The notes beneath the pieces were generated by a model that worked only from the letters and a program-made list of their open reading frames with translations, was not told the origin of the DNA and made no database searches. The position numbers and the translations under genes were made by a program. Shown one piece after another: positions 7,001 to 13,186 of a stretch of DNA of 13,186 nucleotides; the stretch's first letter is position 1, and every line of letters begins with the position of its first letter. Location of the stretch: contig CAYOVG010000189.1 in the NCBI GenBank assembly GCA_964407285.1, positions 1 to 13,186 on the forward strand. The letters run 5' to 3'. Source of the DNA: CAYOVG01 sp964407285 (lineage in GTDB: Bacteria > Desulfobacterota > Syntrophobacteria > Syntrophobacterales > Syntrophobacteraceae).

Positions 7001-7344
7001 CGGTCCCAGAGTTTGCTCACTTTCGGAGCGAACGGGGCCCCGAGCCGCGCCGACTCGGATCGTCCCCATATCCCCGTGTCCGTCCGGTGGATGCCCACCT
7101 GGTAGGTTGGCTTTTCCGCGAAAAACCGCCCCTGGGACACCCATTCGTCCGCCACCCGGGTGAACACTTCCAGGGACGGCGATTCAGGCAGGACCGAAAA
7201 GTCGAACGTGTCGTACAGGGCCGGGTCTGCGATCTCGGCACTCAGCTCGCGCACGTAGGATTCGAGGGACGCCGTGATTTCAAACCGCGCCACCTTCGCC
7301 GTGATGTCCGTCCCGTTCAGTTCGACCTTGAAGCCGCAGGGCAT
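4072..7344 (-). CDS. Large hub/fibre protein: hub domain, Ig-like units, Cys-rich repeats
   Basis: 1090 aa from ATG 7344, three bases after the previous stop. Residues 1-230 resemble phage tail hub proteins (gp27/Tal-like): a FKVELNGTDIT opening strand, GRSESARLG near 94-102, a helix around 118-132, and an NRVKISG strand near 219-225. Two similar beta units follow at about 233-393 and 402-574, each an invasin/Big_1-like Ig domain then a second beta domain ending VNV...PGT. Residues 583-836 carry about 32 cysteines, including six repeats with spacing C-x6-C-x7-C-x5-C (603-792). A helical stretch (860-895), a further Ig-like domain (898-972) and a Cys-rich C-terminus (980-1090) complete it. It probably initiates the tube and projects distally to touch the host. 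No peptidase or lysozyme motif is visible. Disulfides and receptor binding are inference. Confidence 0.85.
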   Translation of the reverse strand: MPCGFKVELNGTDITAKVARFEITASLESYVRELSAEIADPALYDTFDFSVLPESPSLEVFTRVADEWVSQGRFFAEKPTYQVGIHRTDTGIWGRSESARLGAPFAPKVSKLWDRLTTFYDICREMCEPAGLSWDPAFCEIPDFLIYAFSYQADNVYPVEVISELIHLAHGENAVLTTDRAGHVRIRKIDRAPEAADHDVTDAVLAQMAEEPEWPDFGNRVKISGAGSLSGYGVRLTVSNECLQAGGKARAYARVTDQDGLPVENIPVQWAAKYGLATFQQEYTNTQTVLIPGEEQRASTFYEVQTAFPPKSVTGVWAKKDTGRTNNLAADGFEIDGNTIRLARRLQFCDQLLVVSYQVEGVAVNVLTGGSEPGTEKVSAVVGGSSDSRDIYIDNPCACPPSITLKANPYSIQIGEAARLLAYVEIGGAPVTDGRLVYMTIDTVPSHGSLAWTSSSVGTVNVTNEKVSAVNEISGLCQVTLEMFPAGVSGIYRFTQDDEGNILKYGGNLYASHSGKTVTLNSAWVTGTEFVAEYTAVGAVVNVFKGLAPGTDRIRALIRTSREAPTEAFAQVSVGDENSPDGCCNDGLCESEPMPCDQLPVNCQEGQVWCKKSGVYGCRPVQDCDDCGIGKIWGYKAGVEGCWDNSEVDNQRPDGGSGKVYGRKGATEGCFQPSELDTCGPGFVYCYRSGVLGCHRPEDCDKTFGGGSVQCPPGTTCCKNKITGKTGCWPSSQCSSTGLPKSDKPNKPNSNNWDTEPKPDCVKADQTVVKCGKGEICCEKGGVRGCWPWQDCDHPPDTCKASDCSQHPTSQCLSNRFAAYNFDPGGFHNCSCEKMCESEFDKFGTTQGYDGASYKPVFDIVTQRMGIPFATPEFWETYEELKQEAIAHCIGSCKAAKLAVSGPDAVTKPGGWQYTASGGFGELSWSISGTGASIDQDGFVTLVESACGSYTVTVEDESGQTASMDVRITNAGKWVVILYRVCKSPEITCSMTHSDCSTLMSSVSLGSGYYYEGKYRAQRWNVRLRVDPCNQPCGSRDMSYCISSILANKANCMEGPGVPDVGPTGCNADGSRNYVVGVYTTMLHLYEWRC

Positions 7345-7347
7345 GGC

Positions 7348-7797
7348 TCAGATATCCTTTGACACGATTTGGAGCTTCAATTCGTAGGAAAAAACCTCCT
7401 TGTTTCTGGCTTTCCAGAAGAGGTTTCGCCAACGCTTGAAACCATCGGGACGGGCAAACCGCACCTTCCAGCAGTTCACCGAATCGGACCAGTACCAGAG
7501 GCCGTCCGTCACCGCATGTGCGGTCTCCATGGCCTGGATGACGGAGGCGGGAAGGGGAGACTCCTGGACGGACAAATGGATCCGGCCATCCGCCACGTTC
7601 ACTCCGAAGTCCTGGTGCACGGCCCCTCCGAGCGTGGGGATCCGGCTGCCTCGGCCTTTGGTCCCCGCCTCGGGATCGTAATCTCCGAAGAGGGGATCCT
7701 CCCCCAGGGCGATGAGCGTTGCCGGCAGGGGGTTCAATGTGGCGGGATTGAGGCTCGCGCCACGTTCCGTCGAAAAGAGATAGAATTCAATGGCCAC
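7348..7797 (-). CDS. Tail protein in distal-tail (Dit-like) position
   Basis: A 149 aa protein from GTG 7797, overlapping the end of the tape measure gene by 11 bases, with GAGG seven bases upstream. It lies between tape measure and hub, where siphoviruses carry the distal tail protein. Sequence support for that role is weak: the protein is beta-prone and rich in prolines near 18-30, has a GGAVHQDFGVNVADGRIHLS stretch near 57-76, and a tryptophan/aromatic-rich C-terminus (GLWYWSDSVNCWKVRF, RWRNLFWK). It is shorter than many Dit proteins. The role is assigned by position; the family is not recognised. Confidence 0.8.
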   Translation of the reverse strand: MAIEFYLFSTERGASLNPATLNPLPATLIALGEDPLFGDYDPEAGTKGRGSRIPTLGGAVHQDFGVNVADGRIHLSVQESPLPASVIQAMETAHAVTDGLWYWSDSVNCWKVRFARPDGFKRWRNLFWKARNKEVFSYELKLQIVSKDI

Positions 7798-10700
7798 GAG
7801 TCAGCCTCAGCTTTTTGAGTTCCCGTTCGAAGTCCCTGACCATCTGACGGCCGCCGCTTCCCTGGACCATCACGGGGAGCTCCATGTCCCCCGCCTGCAG
7901 GCGAAGCGTTCCGTAATCGGCCCCTGCAACCATCCCCCCGCCGGCATAGGCCATTTTAGGGATGGCAGGCACCTCCGGCATGGGAAGCGTCACCATCTTC
8001 GGAAGACTCAACCGCATGCTGTTGAGCGCTTCGAACAGCCCCGCGCCGTATTTCCGGACCGCTTCCTTCCGGATGATGTACTCCCCGGCCTCGAGGAGCG
8101 CTCTGATCCTGTCCCCGCCGCCCCACCCGGGGAGTTTCCCGAAAAGCCGGTTCCACCCTCCTTTGGAAAAACGTTGGATCTCGCCCCCAAGTTGGTTGGT
8201 TTCCACACGCTGTACGTAGATGATGTGTTGGCTCGTGGTAACTGCACCATCGAGCTGAGCAAGCTTGCGGTCCACCTCACTGGAATCCACGCGGATCTCG
8301 GCCTTGGGAGAAATGGTGGTGTTGTTCAACTCCTCGATCTCAGTTGCGATAGACTGGAGGTCCTTCTGAATGTCATGCATGGTGGCCTGCCAGGTCTTTT
8401 GCATGGCTTCCGCGGCCGATTGTTGCCCTTTCAAGCCCTGCGTCACCACGTCGTTGGCCTGCTTCATGCCTTTGATGGCTTCGCTCACCGTTTTGGCCTG
8501 GCTGACGATGACCCGGTCACCTTCCTTAACTTCGCCCGCGAGCCCCTTGAACTGGTTCTGCGCGTCCCTGGCCAGTTCGACGGCTGCCTTCAACTGGTCG
8601 GGGCCTTCGGCGGTGGCCAGTGCGCGCTGCGACTCCCGCAGAGTCTCGTAAGCCTGCTTGCGACGGTCGAACCATGCCTTTTCGGCGTTCATGGTGGTGC
8701 GCTGGAGCTCCCGCACCTGGTCGGCCATGGACCGTTCGTTGTCTCTCAGCTCATCCTTGATGCGCTTGACCTCGGCCGCGTAGGACTGTTCCTGGGAGAG
8801 GGCGTTGAGGTAGGCCGACTGCAGTTTGGATTGCCAGTCCTCCAGGGTCTTGATTCTGAAGTTCTTGAGGTCTTCAGCGATTTTCTTGGAAAGCTCCGCC
8901 TGCTGCTGCTCACTGGCTCCGGATGAAAAAAGGATGGATTCTTTCCTTGCTGCTTCCTCCTGGGCGATTTGGAGCACCGTCTCCATCTTTTGACGCTGGA
9001 TATTGAGAGAAGCCTGGAATGCCTGGCGTTCATCGGAGGCATAAGCTTTCGCTTTATCAGCGAGGAAATCGTAGCGGGATGCCGTTTTGTTGATGAAGTC
9101 GGCATAACTTTCCGAAACGCCGTCGATGGTTCCCTCGAGCTTTTTGAGCTCCTCTTCGGTCAATTCCATCTGTTTTGTCTGCTTGTTGAGGACCTGCGTT
9201 GCCTTCTGCCAGGAATTGGTTTGCTCATCGAAATAGACCTTGCCGTCTTTCACCTGCTGATTGAACTCTTTCATCGACCCGATCTGAAGACCCAGCTGTT
9301 TCCCGATTTCTTGGGCTCGTTTAGAGCCTTTCTCGTCGGCGAAAGCCTCGCCCTCCTCGGCTTCCCGAATTTTCTCCCGAGCCTCCTCGAGGTCTTTCAT
9401 AATGTCTAACAGGTAGAGAAGGGCCATCGCCGCAAGGGTCGCCCCTCCAATCAGGCCAACCCGCAAGACAACGTTCAGAGCCATGATGGCCGCTTTTGCC
9501 CCTGTGACCGCTCCGGAGAGCGAAATGAAGAGGTTCGCCATGCTGAGGCCGGCCATGGCGCGCATCGCGGCCACGACGCCTCCAACGGCCACTGTCACCG
9601 CTTCGATGGATTTCGCGAAGAGAAGCCAGGAAACACGTCCCATGACGGCCAGAGCGGAAAAACTGGCGCCCAGGGACACGAAAAGGGTCACAAGAGCGCT
9701 GATGGCCGGATAAGTCTTGGCAAAATCCGCTATGATATTGACGAAGGACTTAAATGCATCCACCACGACGGTCACACTGTCCAGGAATTTGTCACCTAAA
9801 ACGATCGCCAATTCGTTCAGCGCGTTTTTGGTGAGTTTCAACTGGTTATCCAGTGTCGCCATGCCCCGTTCGAACTCTTTATTCACAGCTCCTGCGGTCT
9901 CAGACTCGGAAACGATGAGGGCAAGGATACGCTTGTACATATCGAGACCTGTGAGCAGTATGCCGATGTCATCCTGGTATTCCATCCCGAAGATTTTTGT
10001 GATGACGTTTGCCTGGCTTTGCCTGTCGAGATCCTTCAGGGTTTCAAGGAAGCGCATCAATGCGTCTTGAGGGTGTTCTTTGATGTCCCGAGCCAAATCC
10101 TTCGCCTGGATCCCAAGCATAGAGAGGCCGGTTTGAAAGGACCCGGTCCCCACCTCGGCCGTCTGCAGCTTGGTTAAAAAGGCGTTGATGGCCGTAGCCG
10201 CCACTTCGGGGGGACGCCCCAGGGAGAGAAACGCGGCTGCAAGCGCGGAGGTCTCTCGAGCCGTGAGCCCAAAAATCTGCCCAGCGCCGCCTATACGAAT
10301 CAGCACGTTCGCGATGTCTTTCTCGACAGCGTTGGTGTTGTTTCCAAGGGTGTTGATGACATCGGCAAGCCCCTCGACCTCGGGGACCGTCATTTTGAAA
10401 ATGTTCATGAGCTTTCCGACGGCTGTTCCCGCTTCCTCCGAGGACATGTTGAAGGCGGTGCCGATCTTCGCCGTCATCTCCACAAAAGCTTTGATGTCAT
10501 CCGCGGCGATCCCCATCTGTCCGCCGGCCTGGGCGATCTGAGCCAGTTCCCGCGCCGCGAAAGGCATGATGCGTGAGAGTTCCAGGAAGTTATTCTTCAG
10601 GGACTCGATCTTGGAGTCCGGGGCGTCCACCACCTTGGCGACTCCCGTCATGGCCGTCTGGAGATCCTTGGACGCCTGGATGGATGCGACAAACCCGGCG

Positions 10701-11383
10701 CTGGCCGCGATGATTCCGGCAAACGCCATGCGGGCATTGTCGATCTGCGCAGCCCACCCGTTAGTGGATTCCTTCAGTTCTCCGATTTTCTGCTTGAGCT
10801 GGATCTTTGCCTGGGCGAGCTCCGACATGGATAATTTGCCGGAAGCCGCAAGGGTCTTGTAGGCCTCCTTCAGGCGGTTGATCTCGTCTCTCACCTGTTG
10901 ATGGGGCATGAGCCCCAAAGCGTCCCTCGACGCCGCGACGGCCTTTGATTTCTGGAATTCAGCGTTGGCTTCCTTGAGGGCGTTTTTGAGCCGGAGCTGT
11001 TCCGAAGCAAGTTTCGACGCGTCGACGCCCGAAGCCTGCATGGATTGTTTCAGCCGGTGGAGCTCCTCGCGCTGTTTTGAGATTGTGTCCTTGAGGCCGC
11101 CTGCGGTCTGCTTGGCCTTCTCGAATGCCGCCGTGAGCTCCCGGGACGGCGTTGCAGAGGCTTTGATCTCCCTCGCCAGTTCTCCGACACGCTTTTGAGC
11201 GTCCGCGAAAGCCCGCTGATTTTCGATAAGGCTTTTCTTCAGCTCGGCAAAAGCCTTGATTTCGCCGATAGGCTTTCTGAAGCTGTCGCTCAGCTTCTGG
11301 AATTCCTGGGCGAGCTTTGCTAAATTTGAAGTAGCCGTCTGGCTGTCAACTTTGATGGTGATCTTTGTGGAGGTATCCGCCAT
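7787..11383 (-). CDS. Phage tail tape measure protein (TP901 type)
   Basis: 1198 aa. It sets tail length, scaffolds tube assembly and passes through the host envelope at infection. Residues about 15-205 form a long helical/coiled-coil arm. Residues about 235-530 match the TP901 tape measure core: an AMTGVAKVVDAP opening, RELAQIAQAGGQMGI near 278-292, SSEEAGTAVGKLMNIFKM near 314-331, and FERGMATLDNQLKLTKNAL near 504-522. A hydrophobic region with likely membrane-spanning segments spans 545-660. Coiled coil returns at 750-1020. Near the C-terminus, GGGDRIRALLEAGEYIIRKE (1088-1107) is the GGxDxIPALLxPGE-x-V-type motif seen in many tape measures. By the usual length rule the tail would be roughly 170-180 nm. 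The ATG (11381-11383) has only a weak GAAGG upstream. Confidence 0.95.
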   Translation of the reverse strand: MADTSTKITIKVDSQTATSNLAKLAQEFQKLSDSFRKPIGEIKAFAELKKSLIENQRAFADAQKRVGELAREIKASATPSRELTAAFEKAKQTAGGLKDTISKQREELHRLKQSMQASGVDASKLASEQLRLKNALKEANAEFQKSKAVAASRDALGLMPHQQVRDEINRLKEAYKTLAASGKLSMSELAQAKIQLKQKIGELKESTNGWAAQIDNARMAFAGIIAASAGFVASIQASKDLQTAMTGVAKVVDAPDSKIESLKNNFLELSRIMPFAARELAQIAQAGGQMGIAADDIKAFVEMTAKIGTAFNMSSEEAGTAVGKLMNIFKMTVPEVEGLADVINTLGNNTNAVEKDIANVLIRIGGAGQIFGLTARETSALAAAFLSLGRPPEVAATAINAFLTKLQTAEVGTGSFQTGLSMLGIQAKDLARDIKEHPQDALMRFLETLKDLDRQSQANVITKIFGMEYQDDIGILLTGLDMYKRILALIVSESETAGAVNKEFERGMATLDNQLKLTKNALNELAIVLGDKFLDSVTVVVDAFKSFVNIIADFAKTYPAISALVTLFVSLGASFSALAVMGRVSWLLFAKSIEAVTVAVGGVVAAMRAMAGLSMANLFISLSGAVTGAKAAIMALNVVLRVGLIGGATLAAMALLYLLDIMKDLEEAREKIREAEEGEAFADEKGSKRAQEIGKQLGLQIGSMKEFNQQVKDGKVYFDEQTNSWQKATQVLNKQTKQMELTEEELKKLEGTIDGVSESYADFINKTASRYDFLADKAKAYASDERQAFQASLNIQRQKMETVLQIAQEEAARKESILFSSGASEQQQAELSKKIAEDLKNFRIKTLEDWQSKLQSAYLNALSQEQSYAAEVKRIKDELRDNERSMADQVRELQRTTMNAEKAWFDRRKQAYETLRESQRALATAEGPDQLKAAVELARDAQNQFKGLAGEVKEGDRVIVSQAKTVSEAIKGMKQANDVVTQGLKGQQSAAEAMQKTWQATMHDIQKDLQSIATEIEELNNTTISPKAEIRVDSSEVDRKLAQLDGAVTTSQHIIYVQRVETNQLGGEIQRFSKGGWNRLFGKLPGWGGGDRIRALLEAGEYIIRKEAVRKYGAGLFEALNSMRLSLPKMVTLPMPEVPAIPKMAYAGGGMVAGADYGTLRLQAGDMELPVMVQGSGGRQMVRDFERELKKLRLTRGH

Positions 11384-11615
11384 GGTGGATCAAGGACCTT
11401 CGATGTTTTGCCGTGCATTTGCGTGGCTGCAGGATCATGCCGCCAAAATCCTTTGGGGCTGGGTCCTGACCGTTTCCTTTTTCTACCTGCTGACCGGAGC
11501 TGAAGAAGCGTTTGGCATGCTGATCGCTGCCCCGGTGATCGGGCTGCTCGCCCTCACGGCAACCGCCCATGCAGCCGTCCTGTTCCTGCGCTTGATCACC
11601 CGTTTCCTTCGATAA
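11382..11615 (+). CDS. Small two-helix membrane protein, antisense in the tail operon
   Basis: 77 aa if started at ATG 11382 (GGAGG at 11369-11373, eight bases away) or 70 aa from ATG 11403 (AAGGA at 11392-11396, six bases away). Both starts are well placed. Two hydrophobic segments are clear: ILWGWVLTVSFFYLLTGA and FGMLIAAPVIGLLALTA plus its continuation, with a basic C-terminal end (RLITRFLR). Codon use is G/C-rich at third positions, like a real gene, and no sensible minus-strand protein occupies the 212-base space between chaperone and tape measure. It lies opposite to every other gene here. It could be a moron such as a superinfection-exclusion factor, or a holin-like protein. Neither role is proved, and no confident promoter is seen. 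Confidence 0.7.
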   Translation: MVDQGPSMFCRAFAWLQDHAAKILWGWVLTVSFFYLLTGAEEAFGMLIAAPVIGLLALTATAHAAVLFLRLITRFLR

Positions 11616-11877
11616 CGCGAATCAAGCTTTTCGCAGTCTTGAGAATCCCTTCCTTGTCCGCGCGTGATGCCGTGACCATGAGATTGAACAGATCCAGACT
11701 TTTTTGTGCCCGAGCCCTCATGACGGCCCGGGCAAATCCTCTCGCCTGGGCGAAGGTGTAGTTTTGGATCTCCTCGAACCTGTGGCCTCCTCCGATCAGG
11801 ACCTGGAAGAAACCAAACCAGTCAGGTGATTCAGGACCTCTTTTGCCTGGTTGATTTCCGGCAGCACGCACCGTGAG
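11596..11877 (-). CDS. Tail chaperone -1 frameshift extension (gpT-like)
   Basis: This -1 frame is open from the slippery heptamer and adds 93 codons to the first 102 residues of the chaperone, giving a 195 aa fusion. Continuing residues read LTVRAAGNQ and include DWFGFFQVLIGGGHRF, FAQARGFARAVMRARAQKS and a helical C-terminus. A GTG at 11871 could start it alone, but no ribosome binding site precedes it. In lambda and many siphoviruses the G and G-T proteins made this way bind the tape measure and recruit tail tube subunits, and neither stays in the virion. The 3' end overlaps the antisense membrane gene by 20 bases. Confidence 0.85.
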   Translation of the reverse strand, partial: LTVRAAGNQPGKRGPESPDWFGFFQVLIGGGHRFEEIQNYTFAQARGFARAVMRARAQKSLDLFNLMVTASRADKEGILKTAKSLIRVIEGNG

Positions 11878-12182
11878 AAAAAATCCGAGTTCACCTCGAT
11901 CACCGTCCGGGTGAGGAGGACCATCTCATCGAGGCCGAGATCTTCGACCCAGTCCTTCGGTTTGTCCACCGCGGCGGAGATGGCCTCGACCAGTTCCATC
12001 GAGCCTTCCGACAGCAAACCGGCGATGTTCACCTCCTCCCGGTCCACGTACTGAAAGAGCTTCATCATGTGGGCGGAGACCTTGGGAATCTGGCGCATCT
12101 TGAGAGGGGAGACGGCAACGACCTCCCCATGGATATTCAGATCTTTCGATTGTGGAAAGATTTGTTCCAGTTCGTCTGCCAT
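11796..12182 (-). CDS. Tail assembly chaperone (gpG-like)
   Basis: A 128 aa, largely helical, acidic protein between the tube and tape measure genes, starting at ATG 12182 with AAGGGA upstream and eight bases after the tube gene stop. Segments include IHGEVVAVSPLKMRQIPKVS (18-37), a helical middle (residues 60-100: MELVEAISAAV, WVEDLGLDEMVLL) and FFSRCVLPEINQAK. That composition suits phage tail chaperones that accept a regular frameshift. It is the short, abundant product; a minority of ribosomes slip at residues 101-102 to make the extended form. It probably coats the tape measure during tube assembly. Confidence 0.85.
   Translation of the reverse strand: MADELEQIFPQSKDLNIHGEVVAVSPLKMRQIPKVSAHMMKLFQYVDREEVNIAGLLSEGSMELVEAISAAVDKPKDWVEDLGLDEMVLLTRTVIEVNSDFFSRCVLPEINQAKEVLNHLTGLVSSRS
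11877..11883 (-). promoter_or_regulatory. Slippery heptamer T TTT TTC for -1 frameshift
   Basis: On the minus strand the zero-frame codons GAT TTT TTC (D100 F101 F102) contain T TTT TTC, which fits the X-XXY-YYZ rule exactly, so both tRNAs can re-pair after slipping back one base. The -1 frame then reads CTC ACG GTG without a stop to 11596, while the zero frame stops at 11796. A short stem (CGGTG/TGCCG, with G-T pairs) is possible just downstream, but its importance is uncertain. Confidence 0.85.
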
Positions 12183-12190
12183 TCTATCCC

Positions 12191-13150
12191 TTACATGATT
12201 TCAAGTTTGTAGTATTCCTGCCCGCTCGGCTGCGAGGTGTCGGCGAGAACCGACCCGGAAACCTGCAGGATTTGAGCGCCCTCGCCGATGAGCGGAAACT
12301 CCCCGTTGAGGTTGACCTTCACCTTGTGAAACGTCCACCGCTGCCGGGGGCCGTAGTCGTCCTTGTCCGCCACGAAGATGAATTTCTTCTCGACGGACCC
12401 CGCCGAAAGCCCCCAGATGTACTTGCGCTCCACCACGCCGTAGTCGTAGGAGACCTTGTCCGTATCGGCCAGGCCAATTGCTCCAAGCTTGCGCACATAC
12501 CCGTAATCGGGATCCAGGGAGTAATCCGTTCCCTGCAGGCGCCGGGTCGTTCCTCCCTCGTTGGTGATGACCAGGTCCTCCAGCTTCTCGACCCCGTTCA
12601 CCGTGGCCGACTTGGTCGTGGAGGTGATGGTCTCTCCAGGAACGAACGTCCCCGACACGTTCACCAGCTCCAGGAACCCCGAACCCACGTAAGCCGCCTT
12701 GCCCGTGGCATTGGAAGTCCCGCCCGTCACCGTGTCCCCGATGACGAACGGACCATTGCTGACCGTGCCGTGGGAGATCTTGGTGCTGAAGACGTCCAGG
12801 TGCCCCAGGTCGATATAATGGTCCGCCACCCAGGTCTTCGACCCTTGGAAAACATGCCCGGCCGCCTGGTTGTCCGTGTTGATCGCAGACCCAAGGAGAG
12901 CCATCTTCAGGTTCTCCTCGGTCATCTCCCGCAGACCGAAGCTCAAAGAGGATTCGCGTTCCGTTTCGGCCTCCAGGATCGTCGCCCTGGCCGCATTGCG
13001 CGTAGACTTCATCTTGGTCGTGGAAACCTGTTGGGAAAAGTTCAGGGCTTCGAGCTCCCCCAGGTCCACGAGATTCCCCCCTCCCGCGTCGGCCACGTAG
13101 GCCCGGCCGGTCCCGTTGAAACGGATGTTTTGAGGTGACGATGCAAGCAT
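12191..13150 (-). CDS. Major tail (tube) protein
   Basis: A 319 aa protein from ATG 13150 with AAAGGAG about nine bases upstream. Its place directly before a frameshifted chaperone pair and tape measure, and its beta-rich sequence, identify it as the tail tube subunit that stacks around the tape measure. Features include FNGTGRAYVADAGG near 11-24, a charged helix EMTEENLKMALLG near 75-87, and a C-terminal beta half including KVSYDYGVVERKYIW and RQRWTFHKVKVNLNGEFPLI. Residues about 129-186 hold two related stretches (GPFVIGDTVTGGTSNATG and GTFVPGETITS...SATVNG), which look like a surface decoration inserted in the fold. No cysteines or membrane segment are seen. The gene is complete at this end of the window. 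Confidence 0.88.
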   Translation of the reverse strand: MLASSPQNIRFNGTGRAYVADAGGGNLVDLGELEALNFSQQVSTTKMKSTRNAARATILEAETERESSLSFGLREMTEENLKMALLGSAINTDNQAAGHVFQGSKTWVADHYIDLGHLDVFSTKISHGTVSNGPFVIGDTVTGGTSNATGKAAYVGSGFLELVNVSGTFVPGETITSTTKSATVNGVEKLEDLVITNEGGTTRRLQGTDYSLDPDYGYVRKLGAIGLADTDKVSYDYGVVERKYIWGLSAGSVEKKFIFVADKDDYGPRQRWTFHKVKVNLNGEFPLIGEGAQILQVSGSVLADTSQPSGQEYYKLEIM

Positions 13151-13169
13151 TGGATGTTGCTCCTTTCAT

Positions 13170-13185
13170 ATTTCAATATTGAAAT
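13170..13185. repeat. 16-bp perfect palindrome upstream of the tail tube gene
   Basis: ATTTCAATATTGAAAT is a perfect palindrome ending just upstream of the AAAGGAG ribosome site of the major tail protein. It lies at the window edge, so its context is cut. It may be an operator, an RNA hairpin protecting or pausing the highly expressed tube message, or chance in AT-rich intergenic DNA. Confidence 0.35.
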
Positions 13186-13186
13186 T

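Noticed and set aside
4924..7362. 812-residue plus-strand open frame opposite the hub gene
   Set aside because: It is low-complexity Arg/Pro/Val/His-rich translation from G/C third-position bias of the minus-strand gene, which has recognisable domains and good start context.
7790..8926. 378-residue plus-strand open frame opposite the tape measure gene
   Set aside because: Antisense shadow of a clear tape measure protein, with no domain pattern of its own.
11840..11846. GCAAAAG as the frameshift site
   Set aside because: The A-site could re-pair, but the P-site codon GCA would slip to GGC with a mismatch. TTTTTTC at 11877-11883 fits the two-tRNA rule exactly and the -1 frame is open from there.
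12152..13138. 328-residue plus-strand open frame opposite the tail tube gene
   Set aside because: Arg/Leu/Val/His-rich shadow of the minus-strand tube gene, which has the correct context and ribosome site.
12201..13169. Alternative minus-strand frame starting at the ATG before the tube ribosome site
   Set aside because: It is another frame of the tube gene giving Gly/Arg/Pro-rich sequence; its ATG overlaps the AAAGGAG site and has no ribosome site of its own.

Overview
The window is the tail module of a temperate tailed phage or prophage, with the phage attachment region at its left end. Twelve coding regions lie on the minus strand in one tightly packed, right-to-left operon (major tail protein, tail chaperone pair, tape measure, distal-tail-sized protein, hub/fibre protein, then seven smaller proteins), and one small membrane-protein gene runs against them on the plus strand. 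No sheath gene is visible, and the order tube, frameshifted chaperones, tape measure, hub fits a long non-contractile (siphovirus-like) tail. The host cannot be named. The 3' part of a bacterial tRNA-Pro(UGG) and strong GGAGG-type ribosome binding sites show a bacterial host with fairly GC-rich coding DNA. A run of exactly 100 N (1720-1819) shows this is a scaffold with a gap of unknown size.

Region by region, in transcription order: 13150-12191 major tail tube protein; 12182-11796 tail assembly chaperone, extended through a canonical slippery heptamer (TTTTTTC, 11877-11883) into a -1 frame ending at 11596; 11382-11615 a plus-strand two-helix membrane protein in the only sizeable gap of the operon; 11383-7787 tape measure protein (TP901 type, 1198 aa); 7797-7348 distal-tail-position protein; 7344-4072 a 1090 aa hub/fibre protein with an N-terminal hub domain, two duplicated Ig-like units, an extremely cysteine-rich repeat region and a cysteine-rich C-terminus; 4071-304 seven small genes, one with three CxxC pairs, the rest mostly beta-rich or unrecognised and probably tail-tip or baseplate accessories. 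One of these is broken by the N gap.

Bases 1-303 hold no gene. They contain a 49-base tRNA-Pro 3' segment (142-190) flanked on both sides by copies of GTTATCCA, including a matching 12-bp-spaced pair on each side. This looks like an attP site (core plus integrase arm sites on both sides), not a one-armed attL/attR. If so, the sequence is of the excised or circular phage (or tandem copies), and an integrase gene is expected just left of base 1.

The most unusual items are the two-armed attachment site, the granulin-like cysteine repeats in the hub/fibre protein, the antisense membrane gene inside the tail operon, and the unrecognised seven-gene cassette after the hub.
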